Positions 11,930 through 23,125 are shown, numbered from the stretch's first letter. The stretch: 64,000 nt of DNA from Przewalskia tangutica (GCA_029844215.1 CM056721.1:61545815-61609814); one strand, 5' to 3'. The notes: generated by a model not told the origin, from the letters alone. Numbers and translations are program-made.

Positions 11930-12999
11930 AATAGGTGAGGATACTTCTGCCTCATGTCCTCCTCAGCTTCCCACGTCATCTCCTCCCTGAGCTCGTTCCG
12001 CCACAGAACTTTGACGGAAGCCACGCCCCGTCCGCAGACGCCTAACGACGATCGACTATCGCTATGGGAATCTCCTCATACGATAACCCTGGTCACACCG
12101 ACATCAATCGGGTACCACTAGATGGATCCTCGATACATCTCCTCAAGATAGATACGTGAAAAACCGGATGCACCGCCTCCGGATCGGACGGCAGATCCAA
12201 CTCATAGTAACCTTGCCTACCTCGCGACATCCAAACAAATGTACGCTGGGCCGAGTTTCCTTCTTCCCGAATCTCATCACACCCTTCATGGGTGACACCT
12301 TTAGGAAAACCCAATCATAAACCTTGAACTCAAGATGCCGACGATGATGATCTGCATACGACTTCTGTCGACTCTGAGCTGTCAATAGCCGCTCTCAGAT
12401 AAGCTTCACCTTATCCATCGCTCACGCACCAAATCTGGTCCCACTAGCTGCACCTCACCCACATCGAACCAACCTATAGGCGATCTGCACTTCCTCCCAT
12501 ACAAGGCCTCATAACGCGCCATCTGAATACTGGAGTGGTAGCTATTGTTATACGCAAACTCAACTAGAGGCAAATGATCCTCCCAACTACCACTGAAGTC
12601 AATAACACAAAGCTCGCAAAGATATCCTCGAGTGCGGATAGTGCGCTCGCCGCCTGCCTGTCGCGTGGATGAAATGCGATTTGTGCTCACCGCCCCTAAA
12701 CCCTCTCGGAAGGACCTCCGTAAGTTAGCCGTAAACCGGGCTCTGCATGCGATATGATAGAAATAGGGACTCCATGCGATCGACGATCTCTGATGTAAAG
12801 TCGGCATAATCTCACCGAGAAAGTCGCCCTAACGGGAAGAAAGTGGGCTGATTTCGCGACCGTCGACGATAACCCATATAGAATCATGTCTCCTCCGAGT
12901 GCGAGGTAATCCTGTGATGAAGTCCATGTTGATTACCTCCCACTTCCGTGTCGGGATCTCTATCGCAGAATAAAACCACCGTGCCTCCGTGCTCTACCT
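11930..12999 (-). pseudogene. Integrase with chromodomain-like end (element A)
   Basis: Integrase joins element DNA to the host chromosome. Recognisable sense motifs are FSGSWEDHLPLVEFAYNN and RSPIGWFDVGEVQLVGPDL at 12406-12807, PVFHVSILRRC near 12150, and a chromodomain-like KVLWRN, EEMTWEAEEDM, YPHL trace at about 11930-12030. The core domain (12600-12900) is visible as SAHFLPV and HGVPISIIS, but the second catalytic Asp segment (SDRGAQF in relatives) is garbled and the reading frame shifts several times. A chromodomain tail is typical of chromoviruses, which target heterochromatin. Some breaks may be sequence error. Confidence 0.8.
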
Positions 13000-13930
13000 T
13001 CACCGCCGACAACACGGGCACCGAGCTTTAACTCGCAACGCCCTCTTCAAACCATCCCACCAATACACGGATCTAAGGTCGTGGTACATCTTGGTCGACT
13101 TCGATGGATAGAGTAACGCCGCGCCGTGTGCTTCCCAAGAACTCGCCAAGTCTGAAACATCCGGAACACACAACTCGCTCAAACCTTAGCACCCCATCAA
13201 AGCTACTCAAAGGACCCTTGCTCTCACGAAGAGTCAGACACGATAACGTGTCAAAAGCGGATCCTCGAATCGCCTCTTCACCTCTCGACGATGGAAGACT
13301 CGGCAACCTCACGAACTCTAACCCCATCGCTATCGTAATCAATCAAACGGACACCAAGGCTCGCTAATCGATGCAAATCACGAACCATGCCCTCTTCTAG
13401 CCGCACCTCGATAGGCTCCCATCGACTCACGACTAAGGCATCCGCCACAACATGGCCTTCCCGTGGTACAGATATCAACATCGTAATCCTTAAGCAACTC
13501 TAACCACCGCCTCTGCCGTAAGTTCACTCCTCGGTCAAGATATACCGAGGCTCTTGTGGTATGTAAAAATATCCACGTGAACCCCATACAAATAGTGCCT
13601 CCAGATCTTCAAAGCGTGAATCACACCGCCAACTCCAAATCACGTGGGGTAGTTCCTCGTGTTTCTTCACCGTCGGGTTGCATATGCTATAACTCGCCAT
13701 GCTGCATCAATACACATCCCAACCCGATGCTTGACGCATCACAATACACGACATAACCATCCGACCCTCCGGAAGAGTAAGAACGAGGCGGTCGTCGATC
13801 TCTTTTCAAGAATCGAAACCCCGCCACAAGCATCACCATCAAACTTGGCCGCCTTCCGAGTCAGCCTAGTCAATGGTGCGAGATAGAAGCAAACTTCTCC
13901 ACGAACCGCCGATAATAACTCGCAAGGCCC
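13000..13930 (-). pseudogene. RNase H and integrase zinc-binding region (element A)
   Basis: From about 13930 down to 13380 the DNA follows E's RNase H (30409-30912) through RQRRWLELLKDYDVDI. From 13380 to 13000 it follows the linker and the HHCC zinc-binding domain of integrase (AESSIVE, WWDGLKRALRVKARC). RNase H removes template RNA during reverse transcription. The region is spread over several frames, so no single product is predicted. The base composition is notably GC-rich compared with the LTRs. Confidence 0.75.
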
Positions 13931-14795
13931 GAAATCGCGAACCTGCGCCGGAGTAGTAGGTCTAGGCCAACTCCGATCGCCGATTCGCCGTATCTACGAA
14001 TACCATCGCCCCGACAATGTGCCCAAGAAAAGCCACCGGTTAACCAAAACTCACATTTGGAAAACTTGGCGTCAATTGCTTTGGTCGGAGAATCACAAGA
14101 TACCTCAAATGCTCCGCATGCTCGCTCGAGCGAGAATAAACCAAGATATCATCAATGAACACTATCACAAACATGTCCAAAATGGTTTGAACACTCGGTT
14201 CATCAAATCCATGAATACCGCCGAGCATTGGTCAACCCAAAAGACATGACCGAACTCATAATGCCCGCATCGGTCCGAATGCGATCCTAGGGACATCCAC
14301 CTCTCGACACGAACTCGATGATAGCCCGATCGCAGATCAATCTTGAGAAACATCTCGCGCTACCGCAATCGGTCGAACAAATCATCAATCCCGGGAAGGG
14401 GTATTCGTTTAATGGTCACCTTGTTCACCGCTCAGATCAACACACATGCGCGGCCCCGCCCTTCTTCTTCACGAACAATACCGCGCCTCCAGGGAGAAAC
14501 ACTAGGCCGGATGAAGCCCTTCTCCAGCAAATCTCTCAACTGGTCCTTCAACTCTCTCAACTCGGCAGGTGCCATTCTGTATGGCGGAATGGAAATAGGC
14601 CGAGTGTCTGGCAATATGTCTATACAAAACTCAATCTCTCGTGAGGATACTCGGAGGTCGTGCGAAACACGTCTGGGAACTCTCTCGACTACGGACCGAT
14701 CAAAATCTGCATCGTAGCCTCGTGATCAAACACCCGAACGAGATGGTAGATATACCCTTCGCACCATCTTCCTAGCCTTGAGGTAGGAAATAAAC
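13931..14795 (-). pseudogene. Reverse transcriptase (element A)
   Basis: The fingers segment is readable as RPISIPPYRMAPAELRELK and LLEKGFIRPS at 14432-14614. The palm active site FVIVFIDDILVYSR is intact, with FIDD at about 14148-14159. Between them, SGYHRVRVE and HYEFGHVFWV remnants lie in shifted frames. Reverse transcriptase copies element RNA into DNA. The active-site Asp pair is kept, which suggests either recent inactivation or artefactual frame breaks. Confidence 0.85.
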
Positions 14796-15395
14796 CTACC
14801 CTCGGCGATACTGCTCCTCCCACTCAACAACCGGCCTCAGAAATCGAACCGCATTACTCTCTCTGCAGTCTAAATTGGCGTAGCAAGAAGCTAGCCAATC
14901 CATCCCCATAATCACGTCGAAGTCAATCATCTCCAACTCTATCAAGTCGGCTAGGGTCTGACGACTGCAAATGGTCACAGGACAAGCTCTATATACTCGC
15001 CGAGCTACCACCGAATCACCCACTGGCGTAGCTACCTCGAAAGGGTCTATGGACTCGGGCTCTATCCCTATCCTACTAGCAACAAGGGGAGATATATAGG
15101 ACAGAGTGGAACCCGGATCTATCAAAGCATATACATCAAACCCGAACCGATAAGGTACCGTGGACGACATCGGTGAGGCCTCCCGATCCGCCGGCCGATT
15201 AAAGCATAAATGCGGTTCTGAGGACCGATAGAACTGGGACCCGAGCCACGACTCGCCGCGACACGCTGGTCCATGAGTACCATGCCTCCGGCGAGTAATC
15301 GCCGGGATGAAGAAGCGGCAATGCACCGCATCGGGCCCTACCACCGCCGCCGCCGGACAAACTCGCGAAATGACCTGCGGCCACACGTGTAGCAA
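14796..15395 (-). pseudogene. Aspartic protease region (element A), best-kept frame
   Basis: A 199-codon open frame on the minus strand covers the linker after gag and the protease. The active site is ALIDPGSTLSYISPLVASR near 15115, followed by IEPESIDPFEVATPVGDS and the flap-distal segment FDVIMGMDWLASCYANLDC. DPG instead of the usual D-S/T-G is seen here and in E. The catalytic Asp is present here, unlike E. The protease would process the gag-pol polyprotein. The frame is not joined to gag or RT because of flanking breaks. Confidence 0.85.
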
Positions 15396-16390
15396 GCTCG
15401 AGTCTGACTCGAATGGTATCTACCACAACGGGCACACCGAGCATACCTCGAGCGGTTAGCACCTCGCTACTCGAAATCAAGTCACTCGCCCCGACCGCCG
15501 ATCGCTCGCTGTATCAAGATGATGTAGAGCGCTCTGCGCCGTGGTGCAACCGACTTCACGATGCGCCCACCTGCGGAACCACCAAAAGAACCGCCGTCTT
15601 GGCCTTCTTCTGGCTGATATCGCTTACTCGGCGGTCTCTACGCCTCGCATCCTAGCGCATGAGCTCGCATACGGGTAATGTCCATGCTCGGGTGAAGGAC
15701 ACACCCGCACAAGACTCGCCATGTAATCATCTAGTCCATGACATAGCGATGCACCGGTCCTCCATCTCGCTACTGCAGGGACATATCGAGCCAAAGAATC
15801 AAACTCGACATTGTACTCCTCACCGGCCCTCCCCTGTCTCAAAGAAGAACCTATCACCGTGCCTCTCATCTGCGGAGGCAAGTGTGTGAGAAAAGCCTCA
15901 AAACTCATCCCATACTGCTGAGGTGCATGCTCTCCCGAAAGCTCCCATGAATCAAACCAATCGATCGCGTATCACGCAGACGCGAACCGAATGTCATACT
16001 CGCCTTCGAAGCCTTGATCACCCGCATGATCCTTCAAGGCGACGGATGAACTCCTCGGATCATCCTCCGCCTCGACCCGTAAAACTCGCGGCTACAACTC
16101 AAGAAATCTCGTAGCCTCAAACTATTCGCCTCGGGTGCACCACGGTGCGATCGAGCTGAGCTGAACCCGCGTCGCCTCTCTCGATCGGGCCACAACTCTA
16201 GCCAATAGGCCATCTCCTTGTACCTAACTCCGCCTGTGCCGTGTGGGACGGGAGGTGGGTACTGTGGTCTCGCTGGCCGGGCGTCATAGAACTCGCCGCC
16301 TCGTATAGACGGGCACGAGCCCTCGTGACTGGGTGTCTCGCTAGCGCCTCCGCTTTGCCTTGCCGCCCGGGTTGCCTTACGTGGAGGCAT
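15396..16390 (-). pseudogene. Gag nucleocapsid/capsid polyprotein region (element A)
   Basis: The chosen start is the ATG at 16390 (MPPRKATRAARQSGG), because the same basic start (MPPRKAT) occurs in F at 22211 and a similar one in E at 37364, just after the leader. A capsid-type segment is readable at 15624-15908 (VEFDSLARYVPAVAR). The zinc-knuckle region near 15330-15480 is too broken to show a full CCHC. Gag would form the particle that packages element RNA. Several frame changes interrupt it, many at sites that read CAG or CTG in relatives. Confidence 0.75.
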
Positions 16391-16501
16391 AACTGTTATA
16401 GGAAAGGAATACGTTAGAGGGGTCCAACCTATAACACAGCTCTAAAGCACGATCTCAGAATGAGAAGAACGGAAACCAATCCTAAATATCCTATAGCCTC
16501 C

Positions 16502-16537
16502 TGATTATTGGTGTGGTGCACAACACACCGATAATCA
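16502..16537 (-). promoter_or_regulatory. Leader hairpin with GTGCAC loop (element A)
   Basis: The best-paired copy. The sense arms TGATTATCGGTGTG and CACACCAATAATCA pair at 13 of 14 positions, enclosing TTGTGCAC. Compared with B, C, E and F, the 3' arm differs at two positions; one G-U pair there is a G-C pair here, so pairing is kept while sequence changes. Confidence 0.75.
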
Positions 16538-16582
16538 AGACTCTACTAGATACGGTCTGTAGACACTTTCCGAGGATTAATC

Positions 16583-16594
16583 GCTTCGATACCA
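16583..16594 (-). other. Primer-binding site (element A), altered
   Basis: In sense it reads TGGTATCGAAGC where B, C and E have TGGTATCAGAGC-like sequence complementary to initiator-Met tRNA. The change falls on the CTG/CAG in the site, the same kind of change seen across this element. Confidence 0.75.
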
Positions 16595-16598
16595 CTTT

Positions 16599-19047
16599 TG
16601 TCACGACCGCACGGCCCGTGGATCGTGCCTTACCGGCACCCAAGTAGTCATACATCGAGTAACCAAATGAATATAAAACAAGACAGAAATGCTTTATAAA
16701 ATAAGACACAGTTTATGTGAGAAAACGTCGCCTTTCGGCATATATAAATAAACATGGTTCAGCAGTTACATCCCAAACTGTACAACATGACTACAGACCT
16801 CTAAGGAAATATACAACTATGGCGGGACAGGGCCCCGCCATACCCTGACTGTACAAAACTATCTACAACAGGGAGATCATACCCAAAAGTAGAGCCTCCG
16901 GAGAAGATGGAGCTCCTGACACCAACGCAAAGGATCCTAAGGATGCGGATCTAGCACCTGCTTGCCTTTACCTGCGGCATGAACGCAGCCCCCCGAAGGA
17001 GGTCAGTACAACAGGTACCAAGTATGTGAAACTATAAAGTACTTTAAATGAAATCAAAGTATATAAAACCTTTTCGCAAATACAATCAGTTCAATTACAC
17101 ATAGTGCCACATCACAACAACAACAGTAATAGGAAAACTGTAACAGGTCTATTCTAGGCCGCGAATGATCGAAGCAAGGCCAATCGCCCATAGTATCATT
17201 ACCGTGCCTAGCCTCGACTTCCGCACCCGCATAGGTCACACACGGACCGCATGAGGTATTCCTCTCATCGGGGCAGCTAACCCCAGATCCGCCTAGGCTC
17301 CCGCACCCGCATAGCCTCAAAAGACCGCGTAGTCTCAACAGACCGCATAGGAATCCCCGCGTCGTGCAAAACACCGGAATGATCAATCTGGAGCATACCG
17401 CTGCTCGCATAGTCTCATAGACCGTGACAGCCGTATAGACCAAGATCAAGCGGCAAGCCCTGTATAACGATCGAGGGGTAGGTGATACAACAACAAGATA
17501 AACGGACTTACCGGTTAGCAACGTAAGCACGCAAGAATGACCCCTTACACAAAGATTTCAAGATACTAACACGTAGCATCATAATATGTCTACTTATCAA
17601 ACAAATCTTACTACACTTAACATAAATCAATACAAGGCTTTTATAAACAAACAAGTAAATAGTTCATTTTATCTTTCTTAAGTTGTTATACCTAACTTCC
17701 CATAAAGCTAGTATAACTCTTAAGCTTTTGTTTTAAAACCAAATATTTATCTTCTGTTAAAAATGATTCATAGTTCTTTTGAAATGCATCAGATTCTTAT
17801 TATTCAGCTTAAGTCAAAAGACATTGCCGTAGTTATTATTCAAAGCTTAAGTCAAACGACATTGCCGTAGTTATTATTCGCTTAACACACGTACGCGTCA
17901 CCGCACTCATATATATGTTAAAATATCATGCTTAAGGAAGAATCACATACCTTCTCGCGAAAACCTCCCGCCAAGTTGAATATGTCGCAGAGAATCAAAT
18001 TTATAATAGTCACAAACATCTATCAAAGTCTAGACTACTCTGAAGGTCATTCTAAACAGAGGGTTCACAATTCTACGGATAGTCGGGCAGCACAACCCTA
18101 CCCGGTGAGCTATATAAGTTCATCAGAAAAAATCTATGTGAGTACAGTTCAATTATTCTTCTTTTAAACCCTTCTACTGTGATAACAGTTCAATTCTATT
18201 CTGTAATATTCTTCTAAGTATTCAATACTTATTCTTATACTTCTACAGTATGCATTCTCTAATACAAAAGAGGGTTAGGATTATTTACCTCGGTAAGCCC
18301 AATAATATCCTAGATAAAGTCGCGCCTGAGCAAGGTTTAGCTCCTAAGTTGTATGCGCTCCAGAGTCTCAGAAACCTTAGAAGTTATTCACAACTTCTAC
18401 AAAGGACTAAGTGTTTTGGGATAGGTTATTTTGGGCATTATAACAATACTAGAAGACAACTTTTCTACCAAGGGAGGGGGGGTAGATTTTGGCTAGGCTA
18501 GGGGGGTAGGCCCTCGGCCAAACTCACAAAAAAAGAGGGGGAGGTGTTGGACGAAAGGCTAAGGGAGAGGAGAGGATTTTTAGACTTGGAAGATAACTTT
18601 GTGGATGAAGAACTCTTCATCTAAAGGGGGGTATTTATAGCTCAAGCCTTGGCCAACCAATGGCCAAGATGAAGACAAGTGCAAGGCAAGTGTAGGGTGA
18701 AGATTAACTATACACAAATATCCTACCAACTCCTTGACTTGTGCACAAGGCACAAAAAACGTGCTCACCTTTGCCCAATTCGTCCAAATGGACGATTTCA
18801 AGTCCATCAATTGGAGGGTGACAAGTGTCGCCCTCCCGTTGGTCCAAAATGTTTCGTCTCTCGGAAAAATCCGCAAAAATTAGAAATGGCATAGCCGGAA
18901 TTTTCCCTACGAAAGCTGTGAAAACGTTTCGTCGGAAAACGATTCTTTTAGCGAGTTGTGTACAATTTTCGAACTTGGCCTAACTTTAAGGCTAAACTTT
19001 TGTACGTACGTCCTCACGTACATACTCCGGAAATACGGGGTATAACA
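16599..19047 (-). repeat. Element A, 5' LTR (2.45 kb)
   Basis: Pairs with 9320-11765. It starts TGTCACGACC and ends GGGGTATAACA, followed by target duplication TATAT at 19048-19052. A TATAAATA box (sense) is at 18632-18639. The 158-codon open frame at 17054-17530 crosses the GC-rich repeat region and is not shared intact with the other LTR, so I do not call it a gene. Confidence 0.93.
18632..18639 (-). promoter_or_regulatory. TATA box in LTR A (5' copy)
   Basis: Sense TATAAATA in the U3 part of the 5' LTR. This is the likely core promoter of element A. Confidence 0.5.
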
Positions 19048-19486
19048 TATATAGCACAACCAAGGGTTGGGATTAACACATGTGTAAGGTAGAGATCATA
19101 TGTGAAGGTTCCTTCCCACACTTGTCTTACTAAATCCATGCAAGACCTTGACCATTCAAGACTTGCCCACTAAACTTAGCCAAATTCATCCAAGCCAAGA
19201 CTAGCCATGCAAGACTTTTGGCCACTTGTCTTGCCTACTTGTCCACTCAATTTCGTCCCACATGGCCCAATCTAGGGGTGACACTTGTCGCCCTCCTATT
19301 GGTCCACAATATTTTATCTCTCGGAAAAATTCCATAATCATAAAAACGTTGAAAACGTAAAATTTCCTTCACAAGGTTCGGAATAATTTTCGTCGGAAAA
19401 CAATTCTTTCATTCTTACCCTAATTAGGGCGTATACATTCGTACGTACATCCTCACATACATATACCGGAACTACGGGGCATAACA
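19048..19486 (-). repeat. Element F, 3' LTR, end segment
   Basis: Continues the F LTR after element A. It matches 26076-26514 and ends GGGGCATAACA at 19486, where the F polypurine tract begins. Confidence 0.9.
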
Positions 19487-19859
19487 TTCTCCCCCCCCTT
19501 AGAAACATTCGTCCTGAATGTTCCTTCTAAGTCTCAAAACATACCTGTGCCGGTATAGTCTTCCCTTTATTCTTACGAAATCAATTATGCCACTCATGGC
19601 CATAATACCACGTACGCGCAAAAAATCATATCCGAGCCAACGAAGAATCATCTCTACAACGTATACAATACTATTAGCTCCACCCATGGTCCAAAGGGTA
19701 CTTTCTTCACCTCTTTACTTTATAAAAAGGACACTTCCATCTTCTTAACACATCTTCTCCTCTTTTCTTACTCATCGTACCCTCCTCGTACACTCGAACT
19801 CTTTCTACTATACGTATCACATTTCTGTCATTGCTTCAGTTTTTAAAATCTCGGGGTTA

Positions 19860-20670
19860 CTATCCTCAACTTGGTCGTCATTAACTGGGAACACTCTGGA
19901 TGGATCTCCGATACTTTTCCGAATCATAGCAACATGAAAGACCGGACGTACTGCCTCCTAAGTCGGATGGCAGTGCTAACTTATAGGCAACCTGGCCTAT
20001 TCTACTACCGATCTGAAAATACCCAAAGTACCTCGGGCTAAGTTTCCTTTGCTTTCCAAATCTCATCACACCCTTCCGGGGTGGTACCTTCAAGAAGACC
20101 CACCGTCAACCTGAACTCTAAGTGTTGACGCCGATTATCCGCAAGACTTCTATTAACTCTGAGCTGCTAATAACCTCCTCTGGATAAGCTTCGCCTTATC
20201 CTCATTCTGCTGAATCAAGTATGGACCAACTATCTGAACCTTGCCAGCATCGAACCAATAGACCGGCAACCTATACTTCCGCCCATACAAGGCTTCATAA
20301 GGCGCCATCCGAACACTGAAATGGTAGCTATTATAATACCCCCTCAACACGAGGCAAATAATCCTCACCGCTCCCCCGAAATCAAAACACCGGCCCGTAA
20401 CCTATCCTCAAATGTCTGGATAAAATGTGTTGTTTGTCCGTCGGCCCGAAGGTGAATGCAATACTGAGACTCACCTGAGTTCCTAACCTCGCCTGGTAAA
20501 ACCTCCAGAAAAAGAAAATAGTCGTAAACTGGGCTCCACTGCCTGACATAAAATAAAAGTAGGAACCCCGTGCAGCCTTACAACCTTCCTGATATATAAC
20601 ATCTCGCATAACCCTCCGCCGAGTAAACAGTCCTGACTGAAAAGACAAGATGGGCTGACCTCATCGGCCC
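19860..20670 (-). pseudogene. Integrase remnant (element F)
   Basis: In sense, about 20660-20380 holds a broken core (GAQFTT, LGTQVSLS). At 20153-20368 there is the NSYHFSVRMAPYEALYGRK, YWFDAGKVQIVGP segment, and at 19881-20093 GVMRFGK, KLSPRY, GQVAYKLALPSD. These are consecutive parts of integrase seen whole in E. Frames shift between them. The first catalytic Asp region and the chromodomain tail are not recognisable. Confidence 0.75.
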
Positions 20671-21194
20671 GACTACTGGTCGAACGCATCCACAAACTCG
20701 TACGACGGTTACCTAAACTTGGGCCTAACACCCTCGTGATCCTATCACCTAGCGGGACCACCTCAAACTAACCCCACCTCAATCCGAGCTGCGGGTTGAC
20801 CCGCAATCTGGCCTCAACCCGACCCATTATCACGCCAAACTCTCTTGTTCCCCGATCCGGAACAATCTTACTAATTCACGTCATGAAAGCTACCACTTCT
20901 ATCTCAAACTACCCATGGAATTATCCCACAAATATTCCACGTATACTATGCACTCCGACAAAGGCTAACCGTAAAATCTTTTACTCAAGACGGCCTTACA
21001 TCTAAGATCTTGGTCTCAACTGTTATAAATTCTAAGGTTCACAATTGTCCCATCCCCAGACTTACCTTTTCAACTAACCATGTTTCTCTAAATCACAATT
21101 TAACACAAGCTATCCGAACATAACACTTAAACATAAAATCATCATATCACGCATACAAATCTCTAGAGGGTTAAGGATATACCTATAACTACTG
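20671..21194 (-). other. Spacer of element F shared with B and C
   Basis: Contains the stretch around 20690-21010 that matches B near 3200-3420 and C near 44390-44640, with the same order of landmarks (ACACCCTCGTGA, AGCGGGAC, AAGGCCTTA-type). No recognised domain. It occupies the place where RNase H, RT and protease would be in an autonomous element. Confidence 0.45.
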
Positions 21195-22211
21195 CTTAAC
21201 TCTAATCATAGTCCTGTCCTGCAGGGCGCATAGTAAAAGAAGGTGATGAACCAGTCACTGAACCCGAAGGCTGAGTTTCTACACCCGCGCTACCTCTGGT
21301 TGGACAATTTCTCACAAAATGGCCCTGCTGGCCGCAAGCATAACAAGCTGTTGAAGTAGTACGACACTCCCCACAATGACACCTACCACAACGGCCACAC
21401 CGAGGTGGGGTGGCCTACTCTGGCTAACACCCCTTCCTCTCCGAACCACTGAATCCACAACCGACCCGGTAGGCTGAGTCATCCTACCTGTATCCCTCCT
21501 ACTAGGACATTCTCTCCTCACATGGCCCTACCGGCCGCAGGTAAAACAAGCATTGGTAAAAAGACGACATTTCCCGGAATGACGCCTACCACATAGTAAA
21601 CATCGGCGAAAATCGACTGGCTAGAACCTATGTAAATCGGAACCGGAAACCCCGAGCCTCGACTAAATCTCGATACTCCGAACGCCCCAAGCTCGCGAGG
21701 ACTACTCGGAATCAAGCGGAGGGGCATAACTAGTCTGTTGTTGAGGCTGCCTGCCTCGAAAGTCACCAAAGGACCCTGTTGTCCTGGCCCTCTTCTGCTG
21801 GTCTTGCTTAATTCGTCGATCTTTACGTTTCCTCGGTCACGCGCATAAGCTCAGACGCGGCAATGTCCATGCTCGATCAAGAGCTACTCTTGTACACCCC
21901 TTTACTAGATAATCGTCTAGATCCGTGATATATCGGCGCACTATATACTCTGTTTGCTAAAATCCTAGCTAGTAACTGAGTCATCCCTTTGTAATCCATA
22001 TTCCCTGTTCCCGGTCGTGGAACTGAAGGCTCATATATCATGGCCGCAGAGGAATCGCCGCCGCATTAAACTCGTTGGGGCCGGCAACGCCGTGGAACTC
22101 GCCGTCCGGTATCACCTCGGGTAAAGGTTGGCTGTGCCCTCGCACTCTCTCGTGTTCTACTCAGCCTCCTGCCGCCTTGCCCTTCAGGCCCGTTGCCTTA
22201 CGTGGAGGCAT
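21195..22211 (-). pseudogene. Gag remnant with zinc-knuckle region (element F)
   Basis: The start is the ATG at 22211 (MPPRKATG), matching A's gag start. Towards 21800-21195, cysteine-rich pieces such as FVRNCP-like and VRRECPSRR recur, suggesting one or two nucleocapsid zinc knuckles, but the CCHC spacing is not intact in one frame. Gag is the only structural gene left in F. Indels at CTG/CAG sites are frequent, as in A. Confidence 0.6.
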
Positions 22212-22314
22212 AATCGTAACGAAAGAGACTCGTCGGGGGTTCAACTTATAACATAACTCTAAGGCACGATCTCGAGTGAGAAGAACGAAACTAATCCTAA
22301 ATGTCCTGCCTCCT

Positions 22315-22350
22315 CGATTATAGATGTGGTGCACAACACACCGATAATCA
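22315..22350 (-). promoter_or_regulatory. Leader hairpin with GTGCAC loop (element F)
   Basis: Same structure as in A, B, C and E. The outermost pair is lost by a T-to-C change at 22315. The remaining arms and the loop with GTGCAC are unchanged. Confidence 0.68.
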
Positions 22351-22393
22351 AGACTCTACTAGACACGATGCAGAGACACTTTCCGAGGATTAA

Positions 22394-22405
22394 CACTCGA
22401 TACCA
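22394..22405 (-). other. Primer-binding site (element F), altered
   Basis: Sense TGGTATCGAGTG. The first seven bases match the initiator-Met tRNA complement; the AG of the following CAGAGC has been disturbed, as in A. Confidence 0.65.
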
Positions 22406-23125
22406 CTTTGTCACGACACGATCCGGCCCGTGGTCGTGCCTTACCCGCACCCAAGTAGATATACATCGAGTAACCAGTGGAATATAAAAACAAAGACATG
22501 AACAATAAAGAGTAAGAACAATAACTAAGAAAATGTCGCTTTCGCATGTATATATATAAAAACTTGAACGAGCATATCCTTTACGAACCCCGCCACAACA
22601 AGATTATGCACTTCTAAGAATGTAACCACAACTATGACGGACAGGCCGCCATACCCCGAATGTACAAGTACCTACAATGACAGGACTATACCAAAGACAA
22701 AGCCTCCGAGAAAATGGAGCTTCAAGAATCGAAGCAGTGATCCTAAGAGCGGATCAGCAAGTTACGACTCAACTCGCGGCATGAACGCAGCCCAAGGAGG
22801 TCGATAACAGGTACCAAGTATGTGAAACTGAAAATACTGTAAATGACATCATAATAGTCTTATATAAAGCAGGAGACAGGTATGATAACCAAACTACAGT
22901 ACACAATATATAAGCAGTCATGTCAAGTCAGGGACTCACGCCCTCAAAGTCATCACTCAAATATAACTGGGGGTCTCACGCCCACAACATCAATCATGCC
23001 CGTGGAATACCTTCCTCACTGCCGGCATTACATGATGTAACATATAATCCGGTGATGCGCCCGTGGAATCCTACCTCACTGTCGGCTTACACATATACAA
23101 CACACATATATATATATATAACGCG

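Larger units (their letters stand above)
9320..19047 (-). mobile_element. Element A, full-length Ty3/gypsy chromovirus-type retrotransposon
   Basis: A complete insertion of 9.73 kb: LTR 9320-11765, interior 11766-16598, LTR 16599-19047, flanked by a 5-bp TATAT duplication. The interior carries gag, protease, reverse transcriptase, RNase H, integrase and a chromodomain-like end, all on the minus strand, with primer site and polypurine tract in place. The last ~590 bases of the two LTRs are almost identical, pointing to a recent insertion, yet the coding region appears full of frame breaks. These breaks cluster at CAG/CTG sites and may be partly sequence error. It sits inside the 3' LTR of element F. 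Confidence 0.93.
19487..22408 (-). mobile_element. Element F interior (2.9 kb), no reverse transcriptase
   Basis: Between polypurine tract (19487 on) and primer site (22394-22405). It contains a gag trace at one end and an integrase C-terminal trace at the other, joined by a spacer. Protease, reverse transcriptase and RNase H are missing. With 4.1-kb LTRs and a 2.9-kb interior, it is a large deletion derivative that would need a helper. The inverted repeat next to the polypurine tract is at 19504-19522, with one arm mismatch. Confidence 0.8.

Noticed and set aside
14796..15395. The 199-codon frame as a separate host aspartic protease gene
   Set aside because: It sits between gag and RT traces of element A in the right order and lacks its own start, so it is part of the polyprotein.
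17054..17530. A 158-codon minus-strand open frame in LTR A
   Set aside because: The matching part of the other LTR is broken into two shorter frames, the content follows short GACCGCATAG repeats, and it lies in LTR sequence.
23105..23119. TA microsatellite as a possible functional element
   Set aside because: A short simple repeat with no supporting context.
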